Assembly: GCA_014804005.1 (NCBI GenBank)
Contig: JAAVAP010000014.1
Span: 105,954-169,953, forward strand
Length of the DNA stretch: 64,000 nt
Source: Treponema sp.
GTDB taxonomy: Bacteria; Spirochaetota; Spirochaetia; Treponematales; Treponemataceae
Direction: 5' to 3'
This document shows positions 38,400 to 48,687 of this stretch, one piece after another (within the stretch, counting starts at the first letter, position 1; each line of letters starts with the position of its first letter). Position numbers and translations under genes: made by a program. Under the pieces are notes generated by a model. That model did no database searches. It was not told the origin of the DNA and saw nothing but the letters and a program-made list of their open reading frames with translations.

Positions 38400-40865
38400 T
38401 CATTGTTTATCATCTTTTTCATTTTCGGGCGGAATTTTGTCAACGCCGACAAGGAAATCGGGATCGGAAATTTTCACGACCTTGACTCCCGTCGAACCAG
38501 TGCCTTGCTGGTTGATTGTGCTCGCCGAGACGCGCAAAGTTTTTCCTTGGCTCGTCATGCAAACAATTTCATCGTTGTCCTTGACCGAAAGCAGCCCGAT
38601 AATTTCGCCGCGCTCTTCCGTGTTGCCGAAAATTTTCTGTCCGCCAGTGCCTCGTCCGTGCGGTTTGAAGTCGTCGAACGAAACGCGCTTTCCGTAGCCT
38701 TTTTCGGTGAGAAGCAAAATGCTTTCGCCTTCGGTGTAAGTGATCGCGCCAGAAATTTCATCGCCGTCGGAAAGCTTCATTCCTTTGATTCCGCAGCTTG
38801 CGCGTCCCATTGCGCGGACGTCTTCCTCGCTGAAACGCAATGCTTTGCCTTTTCGTGAAATTATGAACACATCGGAATTTCCTGCCGTGAGAATCGCGCC
38901 GACGAGTTTGTCGCCCGCATTGAGTTTGAGTCCGATAATTCCTTTCACGCGAGCATTTGCGAATTCCGAAGTCTGAACTTTTTTCACCACGCCGTTCACC
39001 GTCGTCATAAAAAGGAACGAATCTTCCGTGAATTCCCGGACAGGAACAACCGTCGTGATTTCCTCGTCCGCGGAAATCGCAATCAAACTTTTTATATGAG
39101 TGCCGCGGCTGCCTTTGGACATTTCCGGAATTTCATGAACCTTGATCCAATATGCGCGTCCGAGATTCGATACGAACAAAATGTGATCATGCGTCGAGCC
39201 GATGAACAAATGATTTATGTAATCGTCTTCGATGAGCGCGGTGCTGTTGCTTCCTGTTCCACCCCTCCCTTGTTTTTTGTAGGTGCTGACCGACGCGCGT
39301 TTGACATAGCCGAGTTTGGAAATCATCACGACCATATCTTCTTCTTTTATCATGTCTTCGATGTTGATTGATTCGACTTCGTTGGAAACAATTTCGGTGC
39401 GTCGATCATCGCCAAATTTCTGCGCAAGTTCATTTGTTTCGTTTTTTATGATTTCGAGAATTTTTTCGTGATGCTCAAGCAAATCGCGCAAATGAGCAAT
39501 CAACGCCTGAAGTTCGGCGAGTTCGCATTTCAAATCTTCAATTTGCAAATGAGTGAGACGCTTGAGCTGCATATCGACAATGGCTTGCGCCTGCACGTCG
39601 TCAAAGCCGAATCGTTTTTCCAAATTGAGCTTTGCATCTTCGGTGTCGCGGCTTGCTTTTATAATTTGAATCACTTCGTCGATATTGTTGATGGCGACAA
39701 TCAAAGCCTGCAAAATGTGCTCGCGTGCAAGCGCGACGCGCAAATCGTGCTGAGTACGGCGCGTCACAACTTCGTCACGATGCTCAACAAAATATTGAAC
39801 AAGCTGCTTGAGAGTGAGAATTTGCGGGCGGCCTTTTACCAAAGCAAGATTTATCACGCCGAAACTTGATTGCAAATCGGTCTTGGCAAAAAGCTGATTC
39901 AAAACAATTTTCGTAATCGCGCCGCGCTTAAGTCCGACGACAAGCCGCATTCCAACTCGATCGGAAGTTTCGTCGTTCGCGTCCGTGATGCCGTCGATGA
40001 GCTTTTCGCGGGCGAGTTCTTTTATGCGGCGAATGATGTTCGTCGTGTTCACGCCATAAGGAACTTCGGTAAAAACAATCGATTCTTTTCCGCGCGTGTC
40101 CGTTTCGATTACATATTTCGAACGAATCACGATTTTTCCGCGGCCCGTCGTGTAAGCCTTGCGAATTCCTTCTCGCCCGAAAATCGTTCCACCTGTCGGG
40201 AAATCAGGACCTTTTATGTGGCGCATCAATTCTTCGATGGAAATTTCAGGATTGTCGATGTATGCGCCCACAGCCGCCGCAACTTCGCGCAAATTGTGCG
40301 TGGGCATATTCGTCGCCATTCCGACGGCGATTCCCGTAGTTCCGTTGCAAAGCAAAAATGGAAATTTCGCCGGAAGCACCGTCGGTTCTTTTACGGTTTC
40401 GTCAAAGTTTGGAATCATGTCCACAGTTTCTTTGTCGATGTCGCTGACCATTTCTTCGGCAATCTTCGACATTTTGGCTTCGGTGTAACGATATGCCGCG
40501 GCAGGATCGCCCGCAATCGTTCCGAAATTTCCCTGCGGAGTTATAATCGTATAGCGTTGCGCGAAATCTTGTCCAAGACGAACGAGCGCGTCATAAACGG
40601 AAGCGTCTCCGTGCGGATGATATTTTCCGAGAACGTCGCCGACAATTTTCGCGCATTTTCTGGTCGGCCCGGAATTCGCCAAATGAAGCTCGTCCATCGC
40701 GTAAAGAATGCGGCGATGAACCGGCTTGAGTCCGTCGCGGACATCGGGCAAAGCGCGTTGCACAATCACCGACATTGAATAGTCGATGTAGGCCTGCTTT
40801 ACTTCTTCTTCGATTGGAACTTTTATTACTGTTCCGCCTTCCGGAGTCTGAAATGAATTTTCCAT
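38400..40865 (-). CDS. gyrA: DNA gyrase subunit A
   Basis: YIDYSMSVIVQRALPDVRDGLKPVHRRILYAM; GKYHPHGDASVYDALVRLGQDFAQRY. Confidence 0.98.
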   Translation of the reverse strand: MENSFQTPEGGTVIKVPIEEEVKQAYIDYSMSVIVQRALPDVRDGLKPVHRRILYAMDELHLANSGPTRKCAKIVGDVLGKYHPHGDASVYDALVRLGQDFAQRYTIITPQGNFGTIAGDPAAAYRYTEAKMSKIAEEMVSDIDKETVDMIPNFDETVKEPTVLPAKFPFLLCNGTTGIAVGMATNMPTHNLREVAAAVGAYIDNPEISIEELMRHIKGPDFPTGGTIFGREGIRKAYTTGRGKIVIRSKYVIETDTRGKESIVFTEVPYGVNTTNIIRRIKELAREKLIDGITDANDETSDRVGMRLVVGLKRGAITKIVLNQLFAKTDLQSSFGVINLALVKGRPQILTLKQLVQYFVEHRDEVVTRRTQHDLRVALAREHILQALIVAINNIDEVIQIIKASRDTEDAKLNLEKRFGFDDVQAQAIVDMQLKRLTHLQIEDLKCELAELQALIAHLRDLLEHHEKILEIIKNETNELAQKFGDDRRTEIVSNEVESINIEDMIKEEDMVVMISKLGYVKRASVSTYKKQGRGGTGSNSTALIEDDYINHLFIGSTHDHILFVSNLGRAYWIKVHEIPEMSKGSRGTHIKSLIAISADEEITTVVPVREFTEDSFLFMTTVNGVVKKVQTSEFANARVKGIIGLKLNAGDKLVGAILTAGNSDVFIISRKGKALRFSEEDVRAMGRASCGIKGMKLSDGDEISGAITYTEGESILLLTEKGYGKRVSFDDFKPHGRGTGGQKIFGNTEERGEIIGLLSVKDNDEIVCMTSQGKTLRVSASTINQQGTGSTGVKVVKISDPDFLVGVDKIPPENEKDDKQ

Positions 40866-40893
40866 TTATTTTTCCTTTCGAAACAAATTTTTT

Positions 40894-42831
40894 CTAAACA
40901 TCAAGATTTGCGTAAGTCGCATTTTCCTCGATGAACTTGCGGCGCGGTTCGACTTCTTCGCCCATGCAAACCGTGAAAATTTGGTCGGCGGCCTGCGCGT
41001 CCGGAATCGTGACGACTTTCATTCTGCGTACGGCTGGATCCATCGTCGTATTCCAAAGCTGATCGCCGCTCATTTCGCCAAGACCTTTGTAACGCTGAAC
41101 TTTCGCCTTTTCCGCGTTTTCGCCGAGCGAAGCCAAATATTCCGATTTTTCTTCGTCGGTGTAAACATAGACGGGCTTTTGTTTTCCCAGCGTAATCCCG
41201 AAAAGCGGAGGCATCGCCAAATAAACGTAACCTTTTTCAATGAGCTCTGGCATGTAGCGGAAAAAGAACGTGAGCAGCAAAGTGCGGATGTGGCTTCCGT
41301 CAACATCGGCATCCGCCATAATTATAATTTTATGATAACGCAATTTTTCCGCATTGAACGAATCTCCGAATCCAGCGCCCAAAGAAGCGATGACAGGCTC
41401 AAGCTTGTCGTTGTTCATAACTTTGTCCGCGCGAACTTTTTCCACGTTGAGCATTTTTCCCCAAAGCGGCAAAATCGCTTGCGTTTTGGAATCGCGGCCT
41501 TTTTTCGCCGAACCGCCGGCGGAGTCGCCTTCAACAATGTAAATTTCGCACATTTCAGGATTTTTAAGCGAACAGTCCGAAAGTTTTTCGGGCAAACCGA
41601 ATCCGTCGGAAAGCGATTTTTTTCTCGAAGCGTCCTTGGCTTTTTTCGCCGCAATTCGCGCCGTGGCTTCCGCCAAAGCCTTGTCCAAAACTTGCTCGAG
41701 AATTTTCGGATTCTGCTCGAAGAAAAGCGTGAGTTTTTCTTTTACAAGCGCATCGACAATCGTGCGAACTTCCGTGTTGCCGAGTTTTTCTTTTGTTTGA
41801 CCTTCGAATTCTGGCTCGGGAACTTTCATCGAAAGAACCAAAACCATTCCCGAAAGAATGTCTTCTATTCGAAGTCTTTCGTCTTTGTCCGCCTTTTCCA
41901 ATTTTTTCTTGAACTTTTCGTTTGAATCAAGAAATTTGTTCAACACGAAATTGATGGCGTTTTTAAATCCGTCAAGGTGAGTGCCGCCTTCGCGCGTGTT
42001 GATGTCGTTGACGTAAGTGTTGATGTTGTTCGAAAAACCGTCGTTGTACTGAAAAGCGCATTCCGTAATCACGCCGTCTTTTTCGCCAGTGATAAAAAGC
42101 GGCTCTTCGGGAATGTAGAATTTGCTTTTGGCGCGCTCGTTCATTTCTTTCACATATTGAACGATTCCGCCTTCAAATTTGTAGACGGCTTCCTTTGGAA
42201 TTTCCAAACGCTCGTCCCGAAAAATTATGGTAACACCGTTATTCAAAAAAGCCAATTCGCGCAAACGCTTTGAAAGCACGTCAAAATTGTATGTCGTGGT
42301 TTCCTGGAAAATCGTTTTGTCCGCTTTCCAACGAATTGTCGTTCCGTGGCGCGAAGATTCGCCAATTTCTTCGACTTTCGTTTTCGGAATTCCGACGGCG
42401 TATTTTTGCATATATTTTTTTCCGCCAAGTTCGACAGTAGCTTCCATCCAAGAAGAAAGCGCGTTCACACACGAAACTCCCACTCCGTGCAATCCGCCGG
42501 AAACTTTGTACGAGCCTTTGTCGAATTTTCCGCCGGCGTGAAGGCGCGTCAAAACCAATTCCAACGCGCTCACTTTTTCCGTGGGATGAATGTCCACAGG
42601 AATTCCGCGACCATTGTCTTCAACACGAACAACGTCATCTTTTTCCAACGCAACGACGACTGTATCGCAGAATCCTGCCATCGCCTCATCAATCGAATTG
42701 TCCACAACTTCATAGACGAGATGATGAAGTCCGTTCGGTCCAGTCGAGCCGATATACATTCCAGGTCGTTTTCGCACCGCCTCGAGACCTTTCAAAACTT
42801 GAATATTTTTCGCCGAATAATTTTCGCTCAT
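40894..42831 (-). CDS. gyrB: DNA gyrase subunit B
   Basis: LEAVRKRPGMYIGSTGPNGLHHLVYEVVDNSIDEAMAGFCD; VEGDSAGGSAKKGRDSKTQAILPLWGKMLNVEK. Confidence 0.98.
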   Translation of the reverse strand: MSENYSAKNIQVLKGLEAVRKRPGMYIGSTGPNGLHHLVYEVVDNSIDEAMAGFCDTVVVALEKDDVVRVEDNGRGIPVDIHPTEKVSALELVLTRLHAGGKFDKGSYKVSGGLHGVGVSCVNALSSWMEATVELGGKKYMQKYAVGIPKTKVEEIGESSRHGTTIRWKADKTIFQETTTYNFDVLSKRLRELAFLNNGVTIIFRDERLEIPKEAVYKFEGGIVQYVKEMNERAKSKFYIPEEPLFITGEKDGVITECAFQYNDGFSNNINTYVNDINTREGGTHLDGFKNAINFVLNKFLDSNEKFKKKLEKADKDERLRIEDILSGMVLVLSMKVPEPEFEGQTKEKLGNTEVRTIVDALVKEKLTLFFEQNPKILEQVLDKALAEATARIAAKKAKDASRKKSLSDGFGLPEKLSDCSLKNPEMCEIYIVEGDSAGGSAKKGRDSKTQAILPLWGKMLNVEKVRADKVMNNDKLEPVIASLGAGFGDSFNAEKLRYHKIIIMADADVDGSHIRTLLLTFFFRYMPELIEKGYVYLAMPPLFGITLGKQKPVYVYTDEEKSEYLASLGENAEKAKVQRYKGLGEMSGDQLWNTTMDPAVRRMKVVTIPDAQAADQIFTVCMGEEVEPRRKFIEENATYANLDV

Positions 42832-42911
42832 TTTTTCTCCCGATTTTCAAACCGAATAAAATCTTTAATTTCCAATTTCAAGAAAATTTTTTCATTTTTA
42901 TTATATCTTTA

Positions 42912-42941
42912 TTGAAAAAAAAAGTAAAGATAGACTATAAT
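42912..42941 (+). promoter_or_regulatory. dnaA promoter TTGAAA-18-TATAAT, -10 ends 9 nt before the start
   Basis: ttgaaa aaaaaagtaaagatagac tataat ataaagatt ATG. Confidence 0.65.
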
Positions 42942-42950
42942 ATAAAGATT

Positions 42951-44384
42951 ATGAGCGAAAACAATTTTCAAGAAATTTGGAAAGAGTCACTGAATCAATT
43001 GCGCGAACAATACAAACAAGAAAATCGCGAAAACGAATTTAAATTGTGGTTCAACTTGGAATACGTGAGCGACGAGCAAAACATAATCACAGCGGCAGTA
43101 GCGAGCGACTTCATGCGCGAATCAATGGTAAAGCGCGGAAACATCGAAATCATAAAAAATAAAATCAAGGAAATTTGCGGCGCAGAAATTGAAATAAATT
43201 TCCAAATAAAAAATTCCAGCGTGACGAGCGAAAAAAAATCTAACGAAAATGAAAAAATTTCCGAGAAATCTGAAAAAACAAAAACAAGCGAAAAAGTTTC
43301 CGCAGAAAAAAATCAAGAAAACGAAAAAACGGAATTTTTCAAGCATCCAGATTTGGACGAAAATTTTATGTTCGAGACTTTCGTGCCTGGCGACAATAAT
43401 ATGTACGCTTATCAAGCTTCTATGGCAGCCGCGAAAAATCCTGGTTCTATATACAGCCCAATTTTGCTTTACGGCGGCTCGGGCTTGGGAAAAACTCATT
43501 TGATGGAATCAATCGGAAATTATATTTACAACGAAAAGCGCGGAAAAATAAAACTTTTGTATTTGAGCGCGGAAGCCCTTTTGAACGAATTCACGCTTTC
43601 TTTGACTACGAAAACAACTCAAAAATTCAAAAACAAATACAGAAATCTCGACGTTTTTTTGCTCGACGACATTCATTTTTTGCAAGGAAAAAACGCTTTG
43701 CAAGAAGAAGTTTTCTACATTTTCGACGCTTTGAATCAAAAACATGCACAAATGGTTTTCACTTGCGACCGACCAATCAGCGAATTAAAAGGAATCAACG
43801 AGCGTCTTCAAACACGATTCAGCAACGGAATTCGAATTGACATGCAGCCGCCGAACTATGAAACGCGAAAGGCAATTCTCTTGAAAAAAATGGCTTTGAT
43901 GAACAAAAACATTTCAAACGAAATAATCGATTTCATCGCCGCCAACATCGAAAGCAACGTTCGCGATTTGGAAGGCTCATTCAAAAAAGTAATCGGCTAC
44001 GAAGAATTCATGATTGAAACCGGAAAAAAAATAACGTTGGAAATCGTCAAGCAACTTTTGCAGGAACAAATCAATTCCAGTTCCATCGGCAACATTTCAA
44101 TCGAAGCGATTCAAAAAGTCGTGGCGGATTATTACAACATTTCATTTTCGGACATCAAGGGAAAAAAGCAGACAAAAAAAATCGTTTTTCCGCGCCACGT
44201 AGCAATTTACATCGCGCGCGAAATCACGGAAAATTCATTCACGGAAATCGGCTCGGAATTCGGCGGCAAAGATCATTCCACGATGATGACTTCCTACAAA
44301 AAAATCGACAATTTGATAAAAACCGATGCCACTTTGAACAACGCAATAAAATCAATGATAAAGGAAATCAAGTCAAAAAAATAA
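42951..44384 (+). CDS. dnaA: Chromosomal replication initiator DnaA
   Basis: NPGSIYSPILLYGGSGLGKTHLMESIGNYI; VFLLDDIHFLQGKN; C-terminal RHVAIYIAREITENSFTEIGSEFGGKDHSTMMTSYKKI. Confidence 0.98.
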   Translation: MSENNFQEIWKESLNQLREQYKQENRENEFKLWFNLEYVSDEQNIITAAVASDFMRESMVKRGNIEIIKNKIKEICGAEIEINFQIKNSSVTSEKKSNENEKISEKSEKTKTSEKVSAEKNQENEKTEFFKHPDLDENFMFETFVPGDNNMYAYQASMAAAKNPGSIYSPILLYGGSGLGKTHLMESIGNYIYNEKRGKIKLLYLSAEALLNEFTLSLTTKTTQKFKNKYRNLDVFLLDDIHFLQGKNALQEEVFYIFDALNQKHAQMVFTCDRPISELKGINERLQTRFSNGIRIDMQPPNYETRKAILLKKMALMNKNISNEIIDFIAANIESNVRDLEGSFKKVIGYEEFMIETGKKITLEIVKQLLQEQINSSSIGNISIEAIQKVVADYYNISFSDIKGKKQTKKIVFPRHVAIYIAREITENSFTEIGSEFGGKDHSTMMTSYKKIDNLIKTDATLNNAIKSMIKEIKSKK

Positions 44385-44427
44385 TCTTTACAAAAATGAA
44401 AATTTTGTGTTATAATGGTGCTAATAT

Positions 44428-44612
44428 TGTGGAAAATTTTCAAAAATGTGGAAAAGTTGAAAATTTGTGGAAAAAAATAATTTTTTTTCAAAGTTCCAAT
44501 TCTTTAAACAAAAAGAAATTGAAACACTTTTCAACAAATTCACGCCATTTATTATTACTATTATTAAATTTATAAATTTAATATATAATTGGAAAAGTGA
44601 ATTTTTTCCACA
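44428..44612. other. oriC: Probable oriC: DnaA-box array and AT-rich unwinding region in the dnaA-dnaN intergenic region
   Basis: TGTGGAAAA at 44428, 44447, 44466 (exact 19-bp spacing), TTTTCCACA at 44604; AT-rich attattactattattaaatttataaatttaatatataatt between. Confidence 0.75.
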
Positions 44613-44636
44613 AAAAGTTTTTTTTAGGAGTTTAAA

Positions 44637-45740
44637 ATGAAATTTCAATTTGACCGAAATTCAATGATCAAGGAAATTTCCATCGCGCAGGAAATTATCG
44701 CCAATAAAAGTCCGATTTCAATTCTTTCAAATATTTTGCTCGAGGCTCGGGAAAACACTCTCACGATAAAAGCTTCGGACGCGACTGTGAATTACATCAC
44801 GAAAATTCCGGTGGAAATTCAAGAAGAAGGAACGACTACAATTTATTGCGACAAATTCATGAGAATGCTTTCCACTTCGCCCGCCGGAATGATTGAATTT
44901 GATCAAAAAGACATTTTGGTTACGATTCGTCCTGTTTCAAAAAAAGTCAAATTCCAATTGAAAAGCATCGCCAGCGACAAATTCCCTGAAATTGAGGCGA
45001 GCGAAAATGTTCCTTATTTTGAAGTTCCGGCGAAAGAAATCAGGGAAATGATTGCGCAAACTTCGTTCGCTGTGAGCGACGATGGAAATCGCCATTTTAT
45101 GATGGGCGTTTATTTTGAAAAGTCTGACGACAATTTGATTATGGTCGCAACGGATGGACGCAGACTTTCTTACGAAGCAAAAAATATTGGACAAGGAATT
45201 CCTGATTTTCCGGCGGCGATTGTTCCGACGAAAATATTGGATTGCGTTCTTAAAAATTGTAGCGACGAAGGAAACATTTCCATCGCCGTAATTGACAAAA
45301 TGATTTTCTTCAAATTTGGCAATTATGAATTTTCTTCGCTTTTGTTGGAAGGAGAATTTCCAAATTATCGCCGCGTGATTCCGCAAGATTTGACGCGAAA
45401 ATTCGAAGTGGAAAAATCTGACTTGGAAGAAGCCTTGAGCCGAATTGGAATTATGGTCGATAAAAATTCTTCGCGAATAATTTTCAAATTGAATCCGGGA
45501 CAACTCACTTTGATTTCGCCCGAATCCGACATCGGAAACGCGGACGAAGAAATTCCGTGCCAATACGACGGCGAAGAAGTCATGCTCGCATTCAATTTCA
45601 AATATATTGAAGAACCGCTCAAAAAGACGGACGCGAAAAGAATTGTGTTTGATTTCATTGATCCGAACAAGGCCGTGATTTTGCGCACCGAACCGAAATC
45701 GGATTATTTCCACGTCATAATGACGATGAATTTGAACTAG
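44637..45740 (+). CDS. dnaN: DNA polymerase III beta sliding clamp
   Basis: MKFQFDRNSMIKEISIAQEIIANKSPISILSNILLEA; VATDGRRLSY; SD AGGAG. Confidence 0.96.
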   Translation: MKFQFDRNSMIKEISIAQEIIANKSPISILSNILLEARENTLTIKASDATVNYITKIPVEIQEEGTTTIYCDKFMRMLSTSPAGMIEFDQKDILVTIRPVSKKVKFQLKSIASDKFPEIEASENVPYFEVPAKEIREMIAQTSFAVSDDGNRHFMMGVYFEKSDDNLIMVATDGRRLSYEAKNIGQGIPDFPAAIVPTKILDCVLKNCSDEGNISIAVIDKMIFFKFGNYEFSSLLLEGEFPNYRRVIPQDLTRKFEVEKSDLEEALSRIGIMVDKNSSRIIFKLNPGQLTLISPESDIGNADEEIPCQYDGEEVMLAFNFKYIEEPLKKTDAKRIVFDFIDPNKAVILRTEPKSDYFHVIMTMNLN

Positions 45741-45784
45741 AAAAATTTTCCGAATTAGGTAAAATTTAAACAAGGAAAATTTTT

Positions 45785-46672
45785 ATGAAAGGAATTATTC
45801 TTGCTGGCGGATCTGGCACAAGACTTTATCCTCTTACGAAAGTGACATCAAAACAACTTTTGCCTGTTTATGACAAGCCAATGATTTTTTATCCGCTGTC
45901 AACTTTGATGCTCGCGGGCATACGGAATATTCTCATAATTTCCACTCCGGCGGATCTTCCCAATTTTGAAAAATTGCTCGGCGATGGCTCGCAATATGGA
46001 ATAAATTTGAGTTACAAAATTCAGCCGAGTCCCGATGGGCTTGCGCAGGCGTTTATACTCGGCGAAGATTTCATTGGCGATGATGCTTGCGCAATGGTTC
46101 TTGGTGACAATATTTTTTATGGCAACGGATTCGGAACGATTCTTCGCAATGCCAAAAAAAATGCGGAAGAAAACAATCGCGCGACGATTTTCGGCTATTA
46201 TGTGCCCGACCCGGAACGTTTCGGTGTTGTCGATTTTGATGAAAACGGCAAGGTACTTTCCATCGAGGAAAAACCTTCTGCTCCAAAAAGCAATTATGCC
46301 GTAACAGGCTTGTACTTTTATCCTGCGGGCGTGAGCAAAAAGGCGAATCAAGTAAAACCTTCTGCTCGCGGAGAATTGGAAATCACCACATTGAATGAAA
46401 TGTATCTTGACGAAAGTTTGCTTGATGTTCGGATTTTCGGGCGCGGTTTCGCGTGGCTTGACACGGGAACGATGGACAGCCTTCTTGATGCTTCGAATTT
46501 TGTCCAAATGGTGCAAAACCGTCAAGGCATCGAAATTTCGGCTCCCGAGGAAGTCGCGTTCATCAATCAATGGATTGACAAGGAAGAACTTTTAAAGTCC
46601 GCCGAAAATTACGGCAAGTCTCCGTATGGAGCGCATCTCAAATCCGTGGCGGAAGGAAAAGTGAAATATTGA
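45785..46672 (+). CDS. rfbA: Glucose-1-phosphate thymidylyltransferase
   Basis: [47 protein letters not shown]. Confidence 0.97.
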   Translation: MKGIILAGGSGTRLYPLTKVTSKQLLPVYDKPMIFYPLSTLMLAGIRNILIISTPADLPNFEKLLGDGSQYGINLSYKIQPSPDGLAQAFILGEDFIGDDACAMVLGDNIFYGNGFGTILRNAKKNAEENNRATIFGYYVPDPERFGVVDFDENGKVLSIEEKPSAPKSNYAVTGLYFYPAGVSKKANQVKPSARGELEITTLNEMYLDESLLDVRIFGRGFAWLDTGTMDSLLDASNFVQMVQNRQGIEISAPEEVAFINQWIDKEELLKSAENYGKSPYGAHLKSVAEGKVKY

Positions 46673-46757
46673 AAATGTAAATTAAATAATGCTGCGAGAT
46701 TTTATTTCGTGGTTGGCTTTTGTGGATTCATTGCTGAAAAAATATGGAGAAATTATA

Positions 46758-47786
46758 ATGACTATTTTTGTGACAGGCGGCGCGGGTTTTATCGGCGCGA
46801 ATTTTGTATTCCACATGCTCAAAACTTATCCTGACTACAGAATTGTTTGTTTGGACAAGCTCACTTATGCGGGCAACCTTTCGACGCTCGCGCCTGTGAT
46901 GGAAAATACGAATTTCCGTTTTGTCAAAATTGATATTTGCGACAGAGAATCCATTTACAAACTTTTTGAAGAAGAAAAGCCCGACATCGTCGTGAACTTT
47001 GCGGCGGAATCCCACGTTGACCGTTCGATTGAAGACCCTGAAATTTTTCTCCGAACGAATATTCTCGGCACGCAAGTTCTCATGGACGCTTGCCGCAAAT
47101 ACGGAATCCAACGTTATCATCAGGTTTCAACCGATGAAGTTTACGGCGACCTTCCGCTTGACAGACCCGATTTGTTTTTCACGGAAACAACTCCAATCCA
47201 TACGAGCAGCCCCTACAGTTCGTCAAAGGCCGGCGCGGATTTGCTCGTTATGGCTTACCACAGAACTTACGGTTTGCCTGTAACAATTTCAAGATGTTCA
47301 AACAATTACGGCCCGTATCATTTTCCCGAAAAGCTCATTCCGCTGATGATTGCGAACGCGCTCGCGGACAAACCCCTGCCAGTTTACGGCGAGGGATTGA
47401 ACGTGCGTGACTGGCTTTATGTCGAAGATCATTGCCGCGCAATCGACCTGATTATTCACAAGGGCAGAGTCGGCGAAGTTTACAACGTGGGCGGCCACAA
47501 TGAAATGAAAAACATCGACATCGTGAAACTAGTTTGCAAAGAACTCGGCAAGCCCGAGTCGCTCATAACCCACGTTGCAGACAGAAAAGGGCACGACATG
47601 CGCTATGCAATCGACCCGACGAAAATTCACGAGGAACTTGGCTGGCTGCCTGAAACGAAATTCGCGGATGGAATCAAAAAAACAATCCAGTGGTATCTCG
47701 ACAACAAGGAGTGGTGGGAAACTATTATTTCGGGAGAATATCAAAATTATTACGAAAAAATGTACGGCAATCGTGCCGAGGTGTGA
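46758..47786 (+). CDS. rfbB: dTDP-glucose 4,6-dehydratase
   Basis: MTIFVTGGAGFIGANFVFHMLKTYPDYRIVCLDKLTYAGNL; HVDRSIEDPEIFLRTNI. Confidence 0.96.
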   Translation: MTIFVTGGAGFIGANFVFHMLKTYPDYRIVCLDKLTYAGNLSTLAPVMENTNFRFVKIDICDRESIYKLFEEEKPDIVVNFAAESHVDRSIEDPEIFLRTNILGTQVLMDACRKYGIQRYHQVSTDEVYGDLPLDRPDLFFTETTPIHTSSPYSSSKAGADLLVMAYHRTYGLPVTISRCSNNYGPYHFPEKLIPLMIANALADKPLPVYGEGLNVRDWLYVEDHCRAIDLIIHKGRVGEVYNVGGHNEMKNIDIVKLVCKELGKPESLITHVADRKGHDMRYAIDPTKIHEELGWLPETKFADGIKKTIQWYLDNKEWWETIISGEYQNYYEKMYGNRAEV

Positions 47787-47787
47787 G

Positions 47788-48687
47788 ATGAAGGCATTTG
47801 TAACGGGAGTTGGCGGACAACTTGGACATGATGTTATGGATGAACTCGCAAAACGCGGATATGAGGCAATCGGCAGCGATGTAATTGCATCTGCTGATTC
47901 AAAATATCCATATATTCAACTTGATATTACAGATTCAAATTCAGTCGAAAAAGTCATCTCCAAAGCGGCTTCTGATGTGGTGATTCATTGCGCGGCATGG
48001 ACAGCCGTTGACGCCGCCGAAGACGAAGAAAATATTCCGAAAGTTCGTGCAATCAACGTTGACGGAACTCAAAACATTGCGAATGTTTGCAAAAAACTCG
48101 ATTGCAAAATGATATATATTTCCACCGATTACGTTTTCAATGGTAAAGGTGTTGAGCCATGGAAGCCCGATTGCAAGGACTATGCGCCGCTTTGCGTATA
48201 CGGACAGACAAAACTTGATGGAGAACTTGCAGTTGCAAATACACTTGATAAATATTTCATTGTTCGCATTGCATGGGTTTTTGGATTGAACGGAAAAAAC
48301 TTTGTCAAGACAATGTTGAATGTCGGAAAAACTCATGATAAAGTGCGCGTGGTTTCCGACCAAATCGGCACACCTACATATACATTCGACCTTGCGAAGT
48401 TGCTTGTCGATATGGCTGAATCAGAAAAATACGGCTACTATCATGCGACCAATGAAGGCGGCTACATTTCATGGTACGACTTCACCTGCGAAATCTACAA
48501 GCAGGCGGAACTTTCCACGAAAGTAATTCCTGTTACCACTGCTGAATACGGACTTTCCAAAGCGGCACGTCCATTCAATTCACGTTTGGATAAATCAAAA
48601 CTTGCGGAAAACGGATTCAAACCCCTCCCAACATGGCAGGATGCGCTTTCAAGGTATTTAAAGGAGATTCAACAATGGGACAAATAA
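47788..48687 (+). CDS. rfbD: dTDP-4-dehydrorhamnose reductase
   Basis: MKAFVTGVGGQLGHDVMDELAKRG; VIHCAAWTAVDAAEDE; YISTDYVFNGKG; 1 nt after the rfbB stop. Confidence 0.95.
   Translation: MKAFVTGVGGQLGHDVMDELAKRGYEAIGSDVIASADSKYPYIQLDITDSNSVEKVISKAASDVVIHCAAWTAVDAAEDEENIPKVRAINVDGTQNIANVCKKLDCKMIYISTDYVFNGKGVEPWKPDCKDYAPLCVYGQTKLDGELAVANTLDKYFIVRIAWVFGLNGKNFVKTMLNVGKTHDKVRVVSDQIGTPTYTFDLAKLLVDMAESEKYGYYHATNEGGYISWYDFTCEIYKQAELSTKVIPVTTAEYGLSKAARPFNSRLDKSKLAENGFKPLPTWQDALSRYLKEIQQWDK

Noticed and set aside
40981-41925. 314-aa plus-strand ORF opposite gyrB
   Set aside because: gyrB is certain; antisense shadow ORF.
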